The notes under the pieces were generated by a model. The model was not told the DNA's origin and made no database searches. It worked only from the letters and a program-made list of their open reading frames with translations. 64,000 nt of DNA from Hyperoplus lanceolatus (lineage: Eukaryota; Chordata; Actinopteri; Uranoscopiformes; Ammodytidae): the NCBI GenBank assembly GCA_026929865.2, contig CM049400.1:12293501-12357500 (forward strand), in the 5' to 3' direction. This document shows positions 52,083-64,000 of this stretch, one piece after another. Within the stretch, counting starts at the first letter, position 1. Every line of letters begins with the position of its first letter. The position numbers and the translations under genes were made by a program.

Positions 52083-52395
52083 TAGGGCTGCAACTAACGA
52101 TTATTTTGATAATCGATTAATCTGTCGATTATTTTCTCGATTAATTGATCATTAATCGATTATTGTTTTGGCCCTTAAAATGTCAGAAAATGGTGAAAAA
52201 TTTTGACAAATTTTCCAAAGCCCATGTTGACGTCCTCAAATGTATTTTTATGTCCAAAACACAAAGATATTTCAGTTTACTGTCATAATAGGATCAAAGA
52301 AACCGGAAAATACTCACATTTGAGAAGCTGAAATCAGAGAATTTGGATATTTTTTATTAAAAAAATACTTGAATCGATTAATCGTTGCAGCTCTA
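52083..52395. mobile_element. hAT-like MITE (TAGGGCTGCAAC ends)
   Basis: Left TAGGGCTGCAACTAACGATT, right inverted TAGAGCTGCAACGATTAATC. The flanks GTCAACAT (52075-52082) and GCCAACAT (52396-52403) match at 7 of 8 bases. Inner ATTAATCGATTA repeats fold back. 313 bp, non-coding; a widespread kind of fish element. Confidence 0.85.
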
Positions 52396-53708
52396 GCCAA
52401 CATCATTATCTCTTTCAAGTTTGTCTGATTTTCAGTATTAGGTTTATGCCAAGTAAGTTTACACACACAAGGAATTCGCCTTTGGCCTGTTGATGCATAC
52501 AATAAACACAGATAAGACAAGTTAAGAGCAAGTAAAGAATATAAATAAAAACAATATTAAATGGGCACATACACTGTGTGTACAACTGTGCAGTAGTGAG
52601 CTGAATTTTTTTAAATTAGCAAATAATCATAGTATGCAGTATGCAGTACACAGCGCAGAGATGTACCAGGGGACACTGCACAGTTAATTATAGTTTAAAC
52701 TGTTTTACTTACTGGAAAGATGCTTGTCAAGGGTCCACTAACAACTCTCAATTGGGATAATGTCATTACTTACTTTCTGCCTGTTCTAACAGGTGATATT
52801 GATTAAATGATGAGACAAGTTTTGTGTTGCCCGTCTAGCTGGCACGTGTCTGTTTGGATAGGAACAAGCCAAAATATGTTCAAACTACTGTAGTTCAGTG
52901 ACATTTCTTCTTGTAGATGCATCTCAAGGTGTGTAGGGGGTTCCATTATAAGGAACTTTGATCCAACATGTATTACATTTCTATTGAAGGAAATTATATA
53001 GAGATAATTATTGCTATCATTTTATCGCCCAGCCCTAGTTACAGTGCACACTATTAAGTAATTCACTTTGCACTATTTTAATTGATCCAACCACTACAGA
53101 GGCCACATTGTTAATGCTGAAGACGGCAAAATATATTTGCATTCAAGTCTACAGCTACTGTGGCTAATGAAGAGGGGTGACCTTTCTCTGGGCATCCACT
53201 TTTAATCAGTGAAATTCATTGAGTGTCTTGTCTCCAGGGAGAATGATATTTGATACTGGCCATTACACCTGCCAGGATGCATTCGCCATATGCACACTGT
53301 TAAGACAAATAGCAATAACATTTTCAGAGCAGAAGGAATGCAGTGGACTGCCAGAGGGGAGAATCAACCAGTTCAAAGGGTGACGACACACTGACTCTCT
53401 TTGTAGGTGTGTACGATTTCTGACCTGCAGGTTTCCAAAGCCGTAAAAATTCTGCAGGCTTCGCCCTGGGGATAGGGAAAGGATGATGCAGCAAATGTTT
53501 GAAACAGGTGGGTGCTTTTTCACCTTCTCTGTTACAAATCTTTATGCATCACCATTACCGATTACATGATTACATAATCAGGAATCATTTGCATCGATTT
53601 GTGAAAAAGTACTGCTTGCTGCTTCTTTGCATTAGATGTGTTGTGCTTGTAAATATATAGATGTATATGTGGATTATTTAATTTATAATGCGCATGTTCC
53701 TGGCTTCA

Positions 53709-53709
<1 letters not shown>

Positions 53710-53739
<30 letters not shown>

Positions 53740-53784
53740 AAGAAGAAGAAGAAGAAGAAGAAGAAGAAGAAGAAGAAGAAGAAG
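53710..53784 (+). repeat. (AAG)25 trinucleotide tract
   Basis: 75 bp of uninterrupted AAG; (CTT)25 on the abtb3 sense strand. Confidence 0.97.
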
Positions 53785-53939
53785 CTAATATGCGCATTTC
53801 CGAAAATTCCACTATACCTGTCCCTTGTAGTTCATTTTCAAATGCTGAAAGTACTGGAATCAAGTATGTGTTTCTTCTGTGACATTCAAAGAAATGCCTC
53901 TCCTTGTTGCAGCCTTTCTCTGTTCCCCATTTAATATCT

Positions 53940-53980
53940 ATGATGACATTGTGACTTGACACAAGTCACAATGTCATCAT
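53940..53980. repeat. Perfect 19-bp inverted repeat with 3-nt loop
   Basis: ATGATGACATTGTGACTTG, loop ACA, then the exact reverse complement. Confidence 0.88.
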
Positions 53981-55389
53981 TGTTGTCCCCACAGGGAGCT
54001 AACCCAAAAACAAAAACAACTGTGCAACATAAGACAATGCAATAAAACAGCCTTAGCAACCAGTATACCTGTGTGAGGGACATGTGCAATTTCAGTGACT
54101 CATTGTGTCAGTGGGATGTCGAACCAGCTCGATGCCTGTTTTTTTTTTCCCAGAGGTCAGTGGTCATATTGGATTGTTTTCTATTGTACAGTGGTTGTGT
54201 TGTTGTTGTATGTTGTAGATGGCACATGGCCTGCATGCATGCAGTCATCATTGTGCAGATCCCCATACAGCTGAACACACACAGGACAATCCTTCATCGA
54301 TCTCACACATGCTGATCAAACACTGCGGTGTAGCCATCTGAATGGTTGGTTGTGGGACTCCATTGATCGTGGATTGATTGCTGTTTTCCATGTATTCAGA
54401 AGTGTTTTGGCTGGCCTCCAGCTGTGCCTGTGGTTAAAGGAGATGACAGTACACATTTGCAGGAAAGGCACTGCGAGGCATTAGCCAGCTGGATGGTGTG
54501 CAGAGGAAGATAGATATTCCTGTGTTGTAGAGGCATGTGTCTCCTATAAATCCCATCTTTCTCTTTATTTTTAATCCAACTCCTCCTGCAACAATGGATT
54601 CTTCACTAAACAAATTGTGTATTTTCACTCATGACACATTCATCCTAAACTGCTCCCTGATGCATCAGCCAAAACACTCCCTCATGGGACACAAACAACG
54701 AGGATACTGTTTGTCGGCGCGTGTGAAACTTTTTCGGGATTGAAGAAACATCTAACAGCACATGTTTCATTTTAACACAATGGAAAAAATGATGCAGCTT
54801 TTGGTAGCCTTACTTCAGTGCTGTGTTGTGCTTGCCTTTGTGGGCAAAGGCGAAACAACAGAGAGTGTCATGAGTGCACATGGGGTGAGGGATCAGAGAC
54901 ACAGTATGACATATTAATCTCCTTCCCCCCAGGCAACCTGACACCACCAGAACACAGGTAGGAGAAGAAATTCAGTTTGCAGTGGTCAGCACAGGGTTTT
55001 GTGCGCAGTATATTCGATTACAGACTGCCGTCATTCTATGTCTACCTTTAGTTTCATACTATATACAAAAAAATGCAATCAGTATTCACTTACAATACAT
55101 GTCCGACTCTAGCTAAATGTATGCACAAAATGTAAATATACTCCTACCTCTAAAGCTGACACGTCACATCTCATTTATTTCACTTGTAAACATAGAGAGA
55201 TTTAACAAACCACAATGTTTGGTTTCATAGAGTAACATCATGCAACTAGTTATTTGAAAACAACAGCTGGGCACAATGACGGTGCAGTTTCTTTAGAAGT
55301 ATAGGCGAATATTTTCATTTTAAAGAAAGCCACATTAGCTGCTTCCAGTCTGTATGCTAAGCTAGGCTAATAATGTCCTGATTCTAGCT

Positions 55390-55752
55390 CAACATTTTGG
55401 AAAGTACACTTGCTCACTTTCTTGCCAAGAGGTGGATAATACATCAGCATCACTCTTTGGTCTCGATGATGAATATGAAGCTATGGCCAGCAAGCCATTA
55501 GCCAAGTTTAGCATAAAGAATCAGAGGGAAAAGGCTAGCCTGGTTTTGTCCCAAAGCCCTGCCTCCCAGCATAAATATCTAATTTGTTTAATTCCCCTGT
55601 GTCTAGTTGTTTATGCTAAGCTATGCTAATCAGCTGCTGCCTATAGCTAACTCTGGGAAAAGAACGCAATTTGGAGAAAGACGAATATCAATAAAAAGAT
55701 ATCAATATGGTACGCCCATTTTCCAAAGCACTTCCCTGAACTATTCCTTAAA
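55390..55752. mobile_element. Dispersed fish MITE, second copy
   Basis: Starts near AACATTTTGGAAAGTACAC, contains AATATGAAGCTATGGCCAGC then AAGCCATTAGCC and GGCTAGCCTGGTTTTGTCCC, and ends CTGAACTATTCCTTAAAG. These blocks match the element type at 34986-35342. An adjacent inverted piece (55325-55385, TTAGCTGCTTCCAGTCTGTA) may be a second fragment. Confidence 0.55.
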
Positions 55753-56923
55753 GAATAAAAATATTTCCCAATATTTTTGTTTTGAATCTGATTGTTTATA
55801 GCTACTGCTATTAAACACAACAGTATGCCAATTCTTCTTTAAGTTCTTGTCTGGAAGTACAGTGGCCTGCCATCTGCAAATTGAATGCTGTCTTCGCAAA
55901 GTGTGCCTGGGGGGTTCTTGCTTGTGGATCAGGGAATGTTGTTCTCATAATAGACCTTTCTTCATGTGGCTCTCAGCCATCTTTCCTTCATTACACCATG
56001 GGCCTAAAAACCCCAAAACCAACGTGACCACAAGCCAAGCATGTGGGTCCCCTCTGTTCAGTAAGCTGCCTCGTCCAAATAGGTCGGCTGAAGTGATGTC
56101 ATGGGGCAATTTTCATTACCAAAGCTCCATGAACATGTGAAACCCATGCAAGTTCAGACAGAGATGACAAGCAATTAACAATTACAAATGAACACTGTCC
56201 CCTGCAGCCAAAACGCTGATACTGTGAAGGAGCAGCTGAGTGTGTATGTTGCTGCGTTTGGAAGGGTAGAAATGACTAATTAGGAGGAGTTCCTTTCATA
56301 AACACTGATCAGATAATAGGATGTGTCACACCCGTGTAAAAATGAGGGCGCTTTAAAGCTCCTTTCCTCTTGATCTGCATCCATAATGATATCACAGCGG
56401 TGGCTTTTGGCCCCCAGAGATGAGCTGTTACACACCGTTAAAGACCCATCGTTATGTGCTGCAGGGGCTTTGCTCTACAAAATCAAATGCACATTCAATG
56501 AGTTTGAAAAGCAGCATACAACCCTTTAAAAGCACAGCTAACATTTCCAGTTAATACAAGACGGCACTGCATAAGGCTGAACAATCTATCAATTGCCAAT
56601 TAAAATCGTGATAAAAAACACAATAAGCAAAATGCAGAGGCTGCAATCAGGATCTACAATATGCTGTGCGTCTGAACCAGAAATTGAAGTGTCGTTTTTA
56701 CACATTCATTCGGACCTCTGTGTTTACCCGTCATGCTCACCTATCAGAAATGGCCCAAGGTCGACTGCTTATACGCTCACCAACAAGCAAGTGTAGCTCA
56801 GGGAAAGCTTAACATTTTTGATGTTGTCAAATGGACACTGCTGACAAGTTACCAATATAATGAAAGTATGCTTTAGCCCAGTCTTATGCAAGTGTTACGC
56901 CAAATGAAAAGGGCTCATGAAAG

Positions 56924-57398
56924 TAGCCTGGTGAGACCAGCCTGATCTTGAGAGCTTCATATTAGTTTTTCTCCCTCAGAACACTCTGGCCTTTCTCCAA
57001 ATTCCCTTGGGAGGAGCCTGGTCAAAACATCACCGGGCCAATCAGGACCCGCGTTCTGACCTAATGTTCGTCCATTATAGTGGCAGGCAGCTTCTGATTA
57101 GATTATGTTGTCGTCAATCTATCCTTGTGAGACCAGCCATATCTCATGAGCTTATTTGTCGATACATGTGAACGTCAACGACTACTGGAACCAATCAGGG
57201 GCTGCCTTCCACAAACAAACGTGGGGATGGCCGGGTCGGACACGAGGCTAGATTGACGACTACATGAACCAAACAGGGCTGCCTTCAACTAACGGACGGG
57301 ACCAGACTCCTCTCTACGGAGCTTAGAAAAAGTCCATACTGATCTGTTGGGAGAAAAGAATGTGAAGCTTGCATTGCCAGGCCGGTCTCACCAGGCTG
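56924..57398. mobile_element. MITE with TAGCCTGGTGAGACC ends
   Basis: Left TAGCCTGGTGAGACCAGCC pairs with the inverted right end CAGCCTGGTGAGACCGGCC. Inside, GACTACTGGAACCAATCAGG is repeated as GACTACATGAACCAAACAGG, followed both times by GCTGCCTTC. The outermost bases resemble those of 18511-20467. Target duplication weak. Confidence 0.7.
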
Positions 57399-58216
57399 TC
57401 ATTGAGGCACTGCGATGTCACTCAAATACACACTACCTCAATAAAGAGTAGTTCTTGAATTGTATAAAAATGTTCTCCAAGGATAAAAGATATGCAATCC
57501 CCTCCTCAGTGAAGTTGCCTTCACATTACTGTACAGTGTTGGAAAAAGTTCAGACAGAGCTGAGAAATTTCGCTTCAACAACCGATTTGTGGTCAAGCAA
57601 GACTCACTGATACACTTCATAAATGATGACTTTCAGTTGAAGAGTTGCTGCCTGCAAACAGAATATTTTCCTTCACATATTTACCGCACAGGAGAAAATG
57701 TGCCTGACTAAATCAGTGGACCAGGATCCAGTGTTTTGGCCAGGGGCTAAATCTCTCTCTCTCTCTCCGTCGTTCTGTCAAAAGATTCGCAAATTGGTAT
57801 TTTTCAGCTCTAGCACAGTGCAGGACACAGCCAATGTTTGAAGGAAGAATTTGTTCGTTTTTGAACTAAGTTCTCTTCCTCACACATTGACTCAGGATGA
57901 TCTTCACCGCAGAACTCCTGCTGCCGTGGTATACAGTGCACGGTAAGCATTTGACTGCCGCGCTCGAACATGACACTTCAAAACTTCAGTCGGGGCAGCT
58001 CCAGCTCAACGCATATGCTGATGTTACGTGAGGAAAGTTGACAAAGCCAAACATGAGCCACGTTATGCAGTTTCCATGGGTGGAGAGTTGGATTTCGAGA
58101 GTTGAGCATATCTTAATGGTTCCTTAATCATGCTTAAATTCCACAGAGGCCCCGTCAGTGGTGCAGAGTGAATTCAAGACAAAACAAAGCAAAGAGCTTC
58201 ATAGATCCAATACATA

Positions 58217-59815
58217 AAGTCATGTGAAAAAATTAGGACACCCTGTGAAAACATGTGTGTTTTTTAACATATTTAGACATATGGATATTTAATATACATT
58301 TTTCTTTAAACTGAGAAATTCCAGGAATATAGATAACTAAGTAAAACTGAAGAAAATACTGTTTAAAACTTTCTGTAAAATGTAATAAAATAAACATGCA
58401 AATTCTGTTGAGGAATAAATTAGGACACCCCAACATCTTTTTTACTTAAAATGTCTGAAATCACACAGAAGTGTTTCAGATCAGGTGCACATGATAAGAA
58501 CATTGTTACTCAGCATTTTGAAGGAGGTTTGGCCTATTTAAACCTCATACATTCAGTTTGATGTGCTCCTGACTGTTGATATGAGAGTGAACACCATGGT
58601 GAGTTCAAAAGACCTTCAGAAAGAAGATTCTTGGAGCTCATGAATCTGGTAAGGGATTTAAAATGATCTCAAAAGATTTTGAAATCAGCCATTCCACTGT
58701 CCGGAAAAAAGTGTACAAGTGGAGGACATTCAAAGCAACTGGCAACATGCCCAGGTCTGGCCGTCCAAGCAAGTTCACCCCGAGAGCAGAGTGCAAGATG
58801 CTAAAAGAAGTCTCCAAAACCCCTAAAATGTCATCGCGGGACCTACAGCAGGCTCTGGCCACTGTTGATGTGAAAGTGCATGCATCTACAATCAGAAAGA
58901 GACTGCACAAGTTTAACTTTCCCATGAGGTGTGCAAGGAGGAAACCTTTACTCTCCAAGAGAAACATTAAGGCCAGACTGAAGTTTGCCAGAGAGAACGT
59001 GGACAAAGAACAGGACTTCTGGAATAATGTTCTTTGGACAGATGAGTCTAAAATTTAATTATTTGGACACCAGAACAGAGGACATGTTTGGCGCAAACCA
59101 AATACAGAGTTCCAGGAAAAGCACCTCATACCAACTGTGAAGCATGGAGGTGGAAGTGTCATGGTTTAGGGATGCTTTGCTGCAGCAGGACCTGGCCAGC
59201 TCACCATCATAGAATCCATCATGAATTCTACAGTGTATCAGAGGGATACATGTGAGACCATCTGTAAGAAAATTAAAGCTGAAGCGGAACTGGAACCTGC
59301 AACATGACAATGACCCTAAACATACCAGTAAATCCACCCAGGACTGGCTGAAAACTAAGAAATGGTGAGTCCTGGAATGGCCCAGTCAAAGCCCAGATCT
59401 TAATCCCATTGAGATGCTGTGTGAATTGAAACGAACTGTATGCAAGAAACCCCTCACACATCACACAGGTTAAAACATTCTGCATTGAGGAGTGGGGCAA
59501 ACTTTCCTCAGACCGATGTCAGAGACTGGTAGAGGGTTACAAGAAGCGTCTCACTGAAGTTATTTCAGCCAAAGGGGGTAACACTAGGTATTAGGGGGTA
59601 GAGTGTCCTAACTTTTTCCTCAGTGAGAATATGCATTTATGTTGATATATTTTGTTTAATCAGTAAAACAATGTTATTTTTTTTGCTGTTTACCTGCAAT
59701 TAGATCACTTTCTTTTCCAGAGATTAATAAAAACAAGATTAGACATCGATATGGGAACATTTCTTAATGAATAACTGAATATTCAATGGGGTGTCCTAAT
59801 TTTTTCACATGACTG
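58217..59815 (+). mobile_element. Tc1-like element (AGTCATGTGAAAAAATTAGG ends)
   Basis: Left AAGTCATGTGAAAAAATTAG, right inverted CAGTCATGTGAAAAAATTAG, with TA at 58215-58216 and 59816-59817. 1,599 bp, the usual Tc1 size. It holds a decayed transposase. The left terminal C has changed to A. Confidence 0.92.
58594..59580 (+). pseudogene. Tc1-like transposase, broken by stops and frameshifts
   Basis: The longest open part (58663-59055) reads FEISHSTVRKKVYKW (helix-turn-helix), RSGRPSKFTPRAECKML, then NVLWTDESKI with a catalytic Asp. It stops at TAA 59056-59058 just after that motif. Downstream in other frames: TVKHGGGSVMV then a stop, and SQSPDLNPIEML near 59390, which carries the third acidic residue of the DDE triad. 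The start region (near ATG 58594) is frameshifted. Non-functional. Confidence 0.88.
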
Positions 59816-61459
59816 TATATGTCACGTCATTTCTCCATCAGATGAGATTTGTACAAGAAATGTCACTCTGAACCTCTGAGAAAGTAGGCCAATAAACTTA
59901 CATACTTACATAAGCTTACAGTTTGCAGGAGTCAACTACTTTCTCTCGGAAACTGAGGAGTGAAGGCCACTAAACACAAGATGACAGCCTTCACATTCAT
60001 CCTAGAGTTCTTCAAAACAGCTACGATTATTCTCCCGAGACAAGACAAGGTGACCAGAGCTGTCTGATTCTCTGAGATATAGCCGTGATGTAAATGTATG
60101 CAAAAACTTATTGTCAGTGCAGGCAGCAAAATACTTTGTTAAGCAAATTCGGGGGTTGTCCTCGTCAAAAAGTTTGGCTCCAACCAGAAGATATATATTA
60201 ATGATGCTGCACTTAAATGCTTCTTTATAAAACAATTAAAATCACCCGGACTTATCATGAAGCTGATCAAATCCCACTACTTCAGCTGCTTTTCAAATGC
60301 CAACATTCCTTGCAAGAGAGAAAAAAAAGTCTGTCAGCTGGAGGTGACTGAATGATTTATCTATCCCAGGTCCCTGAGCAGATCAAAACCATCCTTAGCA
60401 TCTTCTCATTTTTCTCCTGCTGACAATCAGACCTTGAGAGACCTGCCTCGTGTGAGAAGACATACATGATTTATTTGCTTGATTCTGCATCAGAAACGGG
60501 AGGACATTTCAAATCTGCGCACACAAATTTCACACCTCATGGTTCCCCAAACTTCGATTATACATGAAATGACCCTATCTGTCAAGCATCAGTCTCCACA
60601 CATCCTACTCTTAACCCTCACAAGGTGTCGTAAATAGTAAAATCGGAGTACAGGTAATTATGTTGTTATCCCTCAAATCGGAAATCTAATATACCTTTTG
60701 CTGTAAATACATTGCATGGGCCCGGTCAGCTCTCATCCTGTTACAATGAATATGCAAATGACTTCTATCTGGTTTTGAATCTCGAGGAGTAATCCTATAG
60801 TCCGTGGAGGAAAATCAAATCCTGCCGCATTTTCAAACACCCTCCTCCTCCTCCACCCTCCAAACAATCTCCTTGGCTGGTCCAAGTTAATACTATGACA
60901 TTAGAGCTGCAGTCAGAATGTGTGTCTTGGGGGGCTGTGCTATCACCCGTTGTGAGGCAGGGTTTAGTCAGCCTCAGAGCAGCAAGCAACGTGACAGACA
61001 AGAAGGCACTTTGATTGTATTTGAATATTGCCTGCATAAGGAAATATACAGTGTCACATTTGTATTTCTCTCTCTCTCTCTTCTGTTGAGCAATGCAGTC
61101 ACTTACTGGACTGAATCTGACCTCATAACGTCATCCAATAAAGCTGAAATCAACCTAAAAAAAATTAATAGTATAACGTTAGAGTGCCTGCTCTGAACTT
61201 TGGATGATATGGTATAGCAAGAAAGAGAAGGAGAGGAGAGTCACTCTGGATGAAATGTCGACTTCTAGCCCATATATATAAGGTCATTTCCTGAGGTTCC
61301 AACTGTTACTCCTCCCCCACCCACCCAATCCCTCCAAACTCCCTGCAGCTTTGCCCAGCTGCAGGGTCTGAAACACACACTGTGTTGTCTTTGTGATAAT
61401 CTTCTTGCCCCCACAGGGTCTCACACTAGGGTCAACATCACACGCCAGCCCCCAAGGAG

Positions 61460-61461
<2 letters not shown>

Positions 61462-61500
<39 letters not shown>
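61462..61500 (+). repeat. (CT)n microsatellite
   Basis: About 19 CT units followed by TTCTCTTTC. Confidence 0.95.
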
Positions 61501-61506
<6 letters not shown>

Positions 61507-62579
61507 TCTGTAATTTGTATCACACAGCCAGAAGTGTTGGGACAGGACAAAGGGCAGGGTCTCCATCTCAACAACCCCTACAGCCCATTACAGAGTTGCT
61601 GCAGTCAGAGGGCATCATCACTCAGGAATACAGAATAACGTTAACAATGGTGCTCAAAGAAAAGTTTTTGGAAGGCCATAAAGTTGATGTCATTTCTGTG
61701 CAGTGAGGCTCTAGAGCACTCAATAAATAATCAGGTCATTATGCTACAGGCAGTAGTTATTAGTGCAGTGCAAGACTTACTGTATATCTCCCTATTTGGA
61801 AGCCCTGTTTGACTACTGTAATTCTAGCCTACTATCATCAATCTACAAAGATCAAGGTAGATTAAGGCGTGAATGAGTTTGACATCCTTCACAGGTCGCT
61901 TTCAGGAGCTATCATAGAAAGATCACCAACATAATTTTGAGCGCAAACCAAACCTTTCTTCTTTTTTGGATTCTTTGGATGCTTGCCTTTCTTTGTACTG
62001 AACTGAAATATTCACATCTTTCAGGCTTTTTGTTTGGTTTTTCAAGTTTTCTTTCCTACCCGGAGCTTGCTTGTGGTGTAATCCTACACAATGCTTTTCA
62101 TCTGCACTGCTCGGCTCTCCAAAAGTCAAGTAAAAGTTGCAAGACCACCATTTAAATGTATAACATTACAAGTAAGAGACCTGCATTTAAAATGTGTCTA
62201 ATAAAAGGGGTAAAATGTACTTTAGTTTTCAAAAGTAAAAACACATTTCTGATGTTTGTATGATTTATCAATAACAATCAATGATCATACCAATAATAAT
62301 CCAATAATATATTACATTGTAGAATTATTGTTAGTGGTGCATTAACATGTAAGTCACATTTTTATGTTGGAGCTGGCACTGGTAATTACAATGCATTATA
62401 TGCAAGAGGACCATTTGTGTATGAAAATAAATTGTTCATCTGTAAAGTAATCAGTAATCATAGCTCTTATAGATAATTATAGGTCATCAACATATGACAA
62501 TAAAACTAAAAATATTTTTTAAAGCCAGAAGCTTGATAAAAACATCTCTTGGTGTTATGCTTAGCTGTCTTCTTTTGAC

Positions 62580-62586
62580 CCCCCCC

Positions 62587-62617
<31 letters not shown>
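62580..62617 (+). repeat. C-run followed by (CA)n
   Basis: Nine C then about 14 CA units. Confidence 0.93.
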
Positions 62618-62620
<3 letters not shown>

Positions 62621-63969
62621 CGCTCTATCAGTGGTCCACTGTGTTGCCTCCCTCTCTGAGCTGTTGTCATCCATCTTTTCAAGTGCATGGCCACTGTAGC
62701 AACGCAGCTTTTAGATGGCGCTTAGCCCACTTGGTCAAAGCCACTGACAGGCAAGCAAACAGACCAAATTGGATGGATGTCGCCTCCCTTGCCAACAGAG
62801 GCAAACCCTAATAGTTCACTCCGGTTCCGGACTCTCTCATCTGTCACACACACAAACTCAGAAACAAAATGTTCAGCATCTTGTTTTCAAGCTCTCAGTC
62901 CCAATGTGTTTCACCTTGTTTTCATATCCTGCCTTCCTTCTGCATTTCGTCCTCTCCTTCTCTCTTGATAAATGTGTGTGTGTCTGTGTGTGTGTGATTG
63001 CTCCGTGGGAGTGCATGTCATGAGGGCTTGAATTTATCATTCCATTCACTGTGTATGTTCTGCAGGTGTGCAAAAGGTTACAATAGCAGAAATCGTTTTT
63101 TCAATCACAATCAGTCATCATCGCCTGGAGACAATCAATAATTTACTGTACATCCTGGATGAGGAATGAGTCGTCAATTTGTGTCGGTGTGCTTCATTTC
63201 GCTACTCTCTGGTGGTCTTGTTAAAGATAAAACCAGTGGCGCAATTTGTGAAGGAATCTCTTTTCAACACAGATATAAAGATCTGATAAAAAATCTGATC
63301 AAGGCATTAACAACACAGTAAATACCGTTTTTCTATAGATTGCCTCCTCCAGCATGGATTGAGATAACCTTGTGTAAACTGGTTTAGTCTAGTCTCAGGA
63401 TCCCAGGAGAAAACGGGTGCCTACAGGTACAAAAACTATTGTGAACAAGAGAGTATATCACTTTCATGGGGAGGGTGGGGGGACTACAAACAGCAGTGCC
63501 TCAAAAATGATTAAATTCCATATTTGTCAACAAACAATATTCATGCTTCATGCATTTTTCATCGGGTTTGGAGATTATCTGAAAAGGGACAGCCCTTCCT
63601 CACAGCATGCTGTAAATCATCCTCCCAGTGCTCTTCCTGTCTGTGAGTGAGACTGAGTGGATCAGAGCCTATTCTGTCGTACTGATGCAACATGACTCCA
63701 GGTATAAAACCGACAGACACACCTGTCTCACCAGCAGTGTGTCATCCTCTCTGCCCCCCGCTGTCCTGTGAGTCAGAGGGAACTGTGAACCTGTGTCAGT
63801 CCAAAGAAAGACATTGACTAAAATCAAAGAACAGTCACAGCAAAGTAATAAAAAGGCTGACACATTTCTAGCGGCCTTTAATCACTATTGTGCTATGGCA
63901 GTGGTGTGGGTGATTCCCAGAAATTAGCTTTGGTTATTAAAAATACCCCCCCTGTAGAATTAAGGGTAA

Positions 63970-64000
63970 ACAAACATAGCTGTTGGAGTCAGCAATTCTG
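63970..64000. mobile_element. GTGGAGTCAG-family MITE, copy 4, cut by window end
   Basis: The last bases GTTGGAGTCAGCAATTCTG match the terminal repeat of the copies at 10298, 11655 and 34223. Only the end is in the window. Confidence 0.45.

Noticed and set aside
53678-53962. Frame with a poly-Ser run
   Set aside because: The run is the translation of the (AAG)25 tract; no conserved sequence around it.
58638-59006. 122-codon minus-strand frame over the second Tc1 element
   Set aside because: Shadow of the plus-strand transposase frame.

Overview
The window is vertebrate nuclear DNA, most likely from a ray-finned (teleost) fish. The evidence is split coding exons with GT-AG borders, abundant (CA)n/(GT)n, (GA)n and (AAG)n microsatellites, decayed Tc1-like and hAT DNA transposons, and many short foldback elements with TTAA-type or 8-bp target duplications. 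There are no operons, no CRISPR arrays and no bacterial genes.

One host gene explains all recognised host coding sequence: the 3' two thirds of ABTB3 (older name BTBD11), an ankyrin-repeat and BTB/POZ protein, on the minus strand. Sixteen consecutive coding exons were placed between 31781 and 5261. All splice sites are GT-AG and all phases match, giving 728 residues that end in a TGA stop at 5261-5263. In transcript order they encode a conserved pre-ankyrin region, about four ankyrin-type repeats, a linker, the BTB/POZ domain and a conserved tail ending in -SIV, which fits a class I PDZ ligand. The large first exon (N-terminal ~370 residues in mammals) is not in the window. It should lie beyond 64000, so 31782-64000 is read as part of intron 1.

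Layout: 1-5260 is the 3' flank and UTR side, with a 2.27-kb hAT-type element carrying a nested foldback element. 5261-9555 holds the tail, BTB exons and the exon before them; one intron there is inflated from about 0.2 kb to 2.5 kb by two nested transposons. 12081-17795 holds the ankyrin and upstream exons among long microsatellites, several of which abut splice sites. 17796-24071 is an intron with a three-layer nested transposon cluster (18511-20467). 24072-24276 and 31623-31781 are the two most upstream exons. 31782-64000 is intronic, with two Tc1-like elements (one an unusual foldback with 574-bp arms), several MITEs, perfect hairpins and an (AAG)25 tract.

No new multi-gene system was found. 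The observations most worth a second look are the microsatellites abutting six ABTB3 splice sites, the foldback Tc1 element, the subterminal-repeat transposon that swallowed an intron, and the two related copies of a foldback element with 150-164 codon open frames. All coordinates and motifs were read by eye; family names rest on remembered protein and repeat signatures and were not checked by database search.
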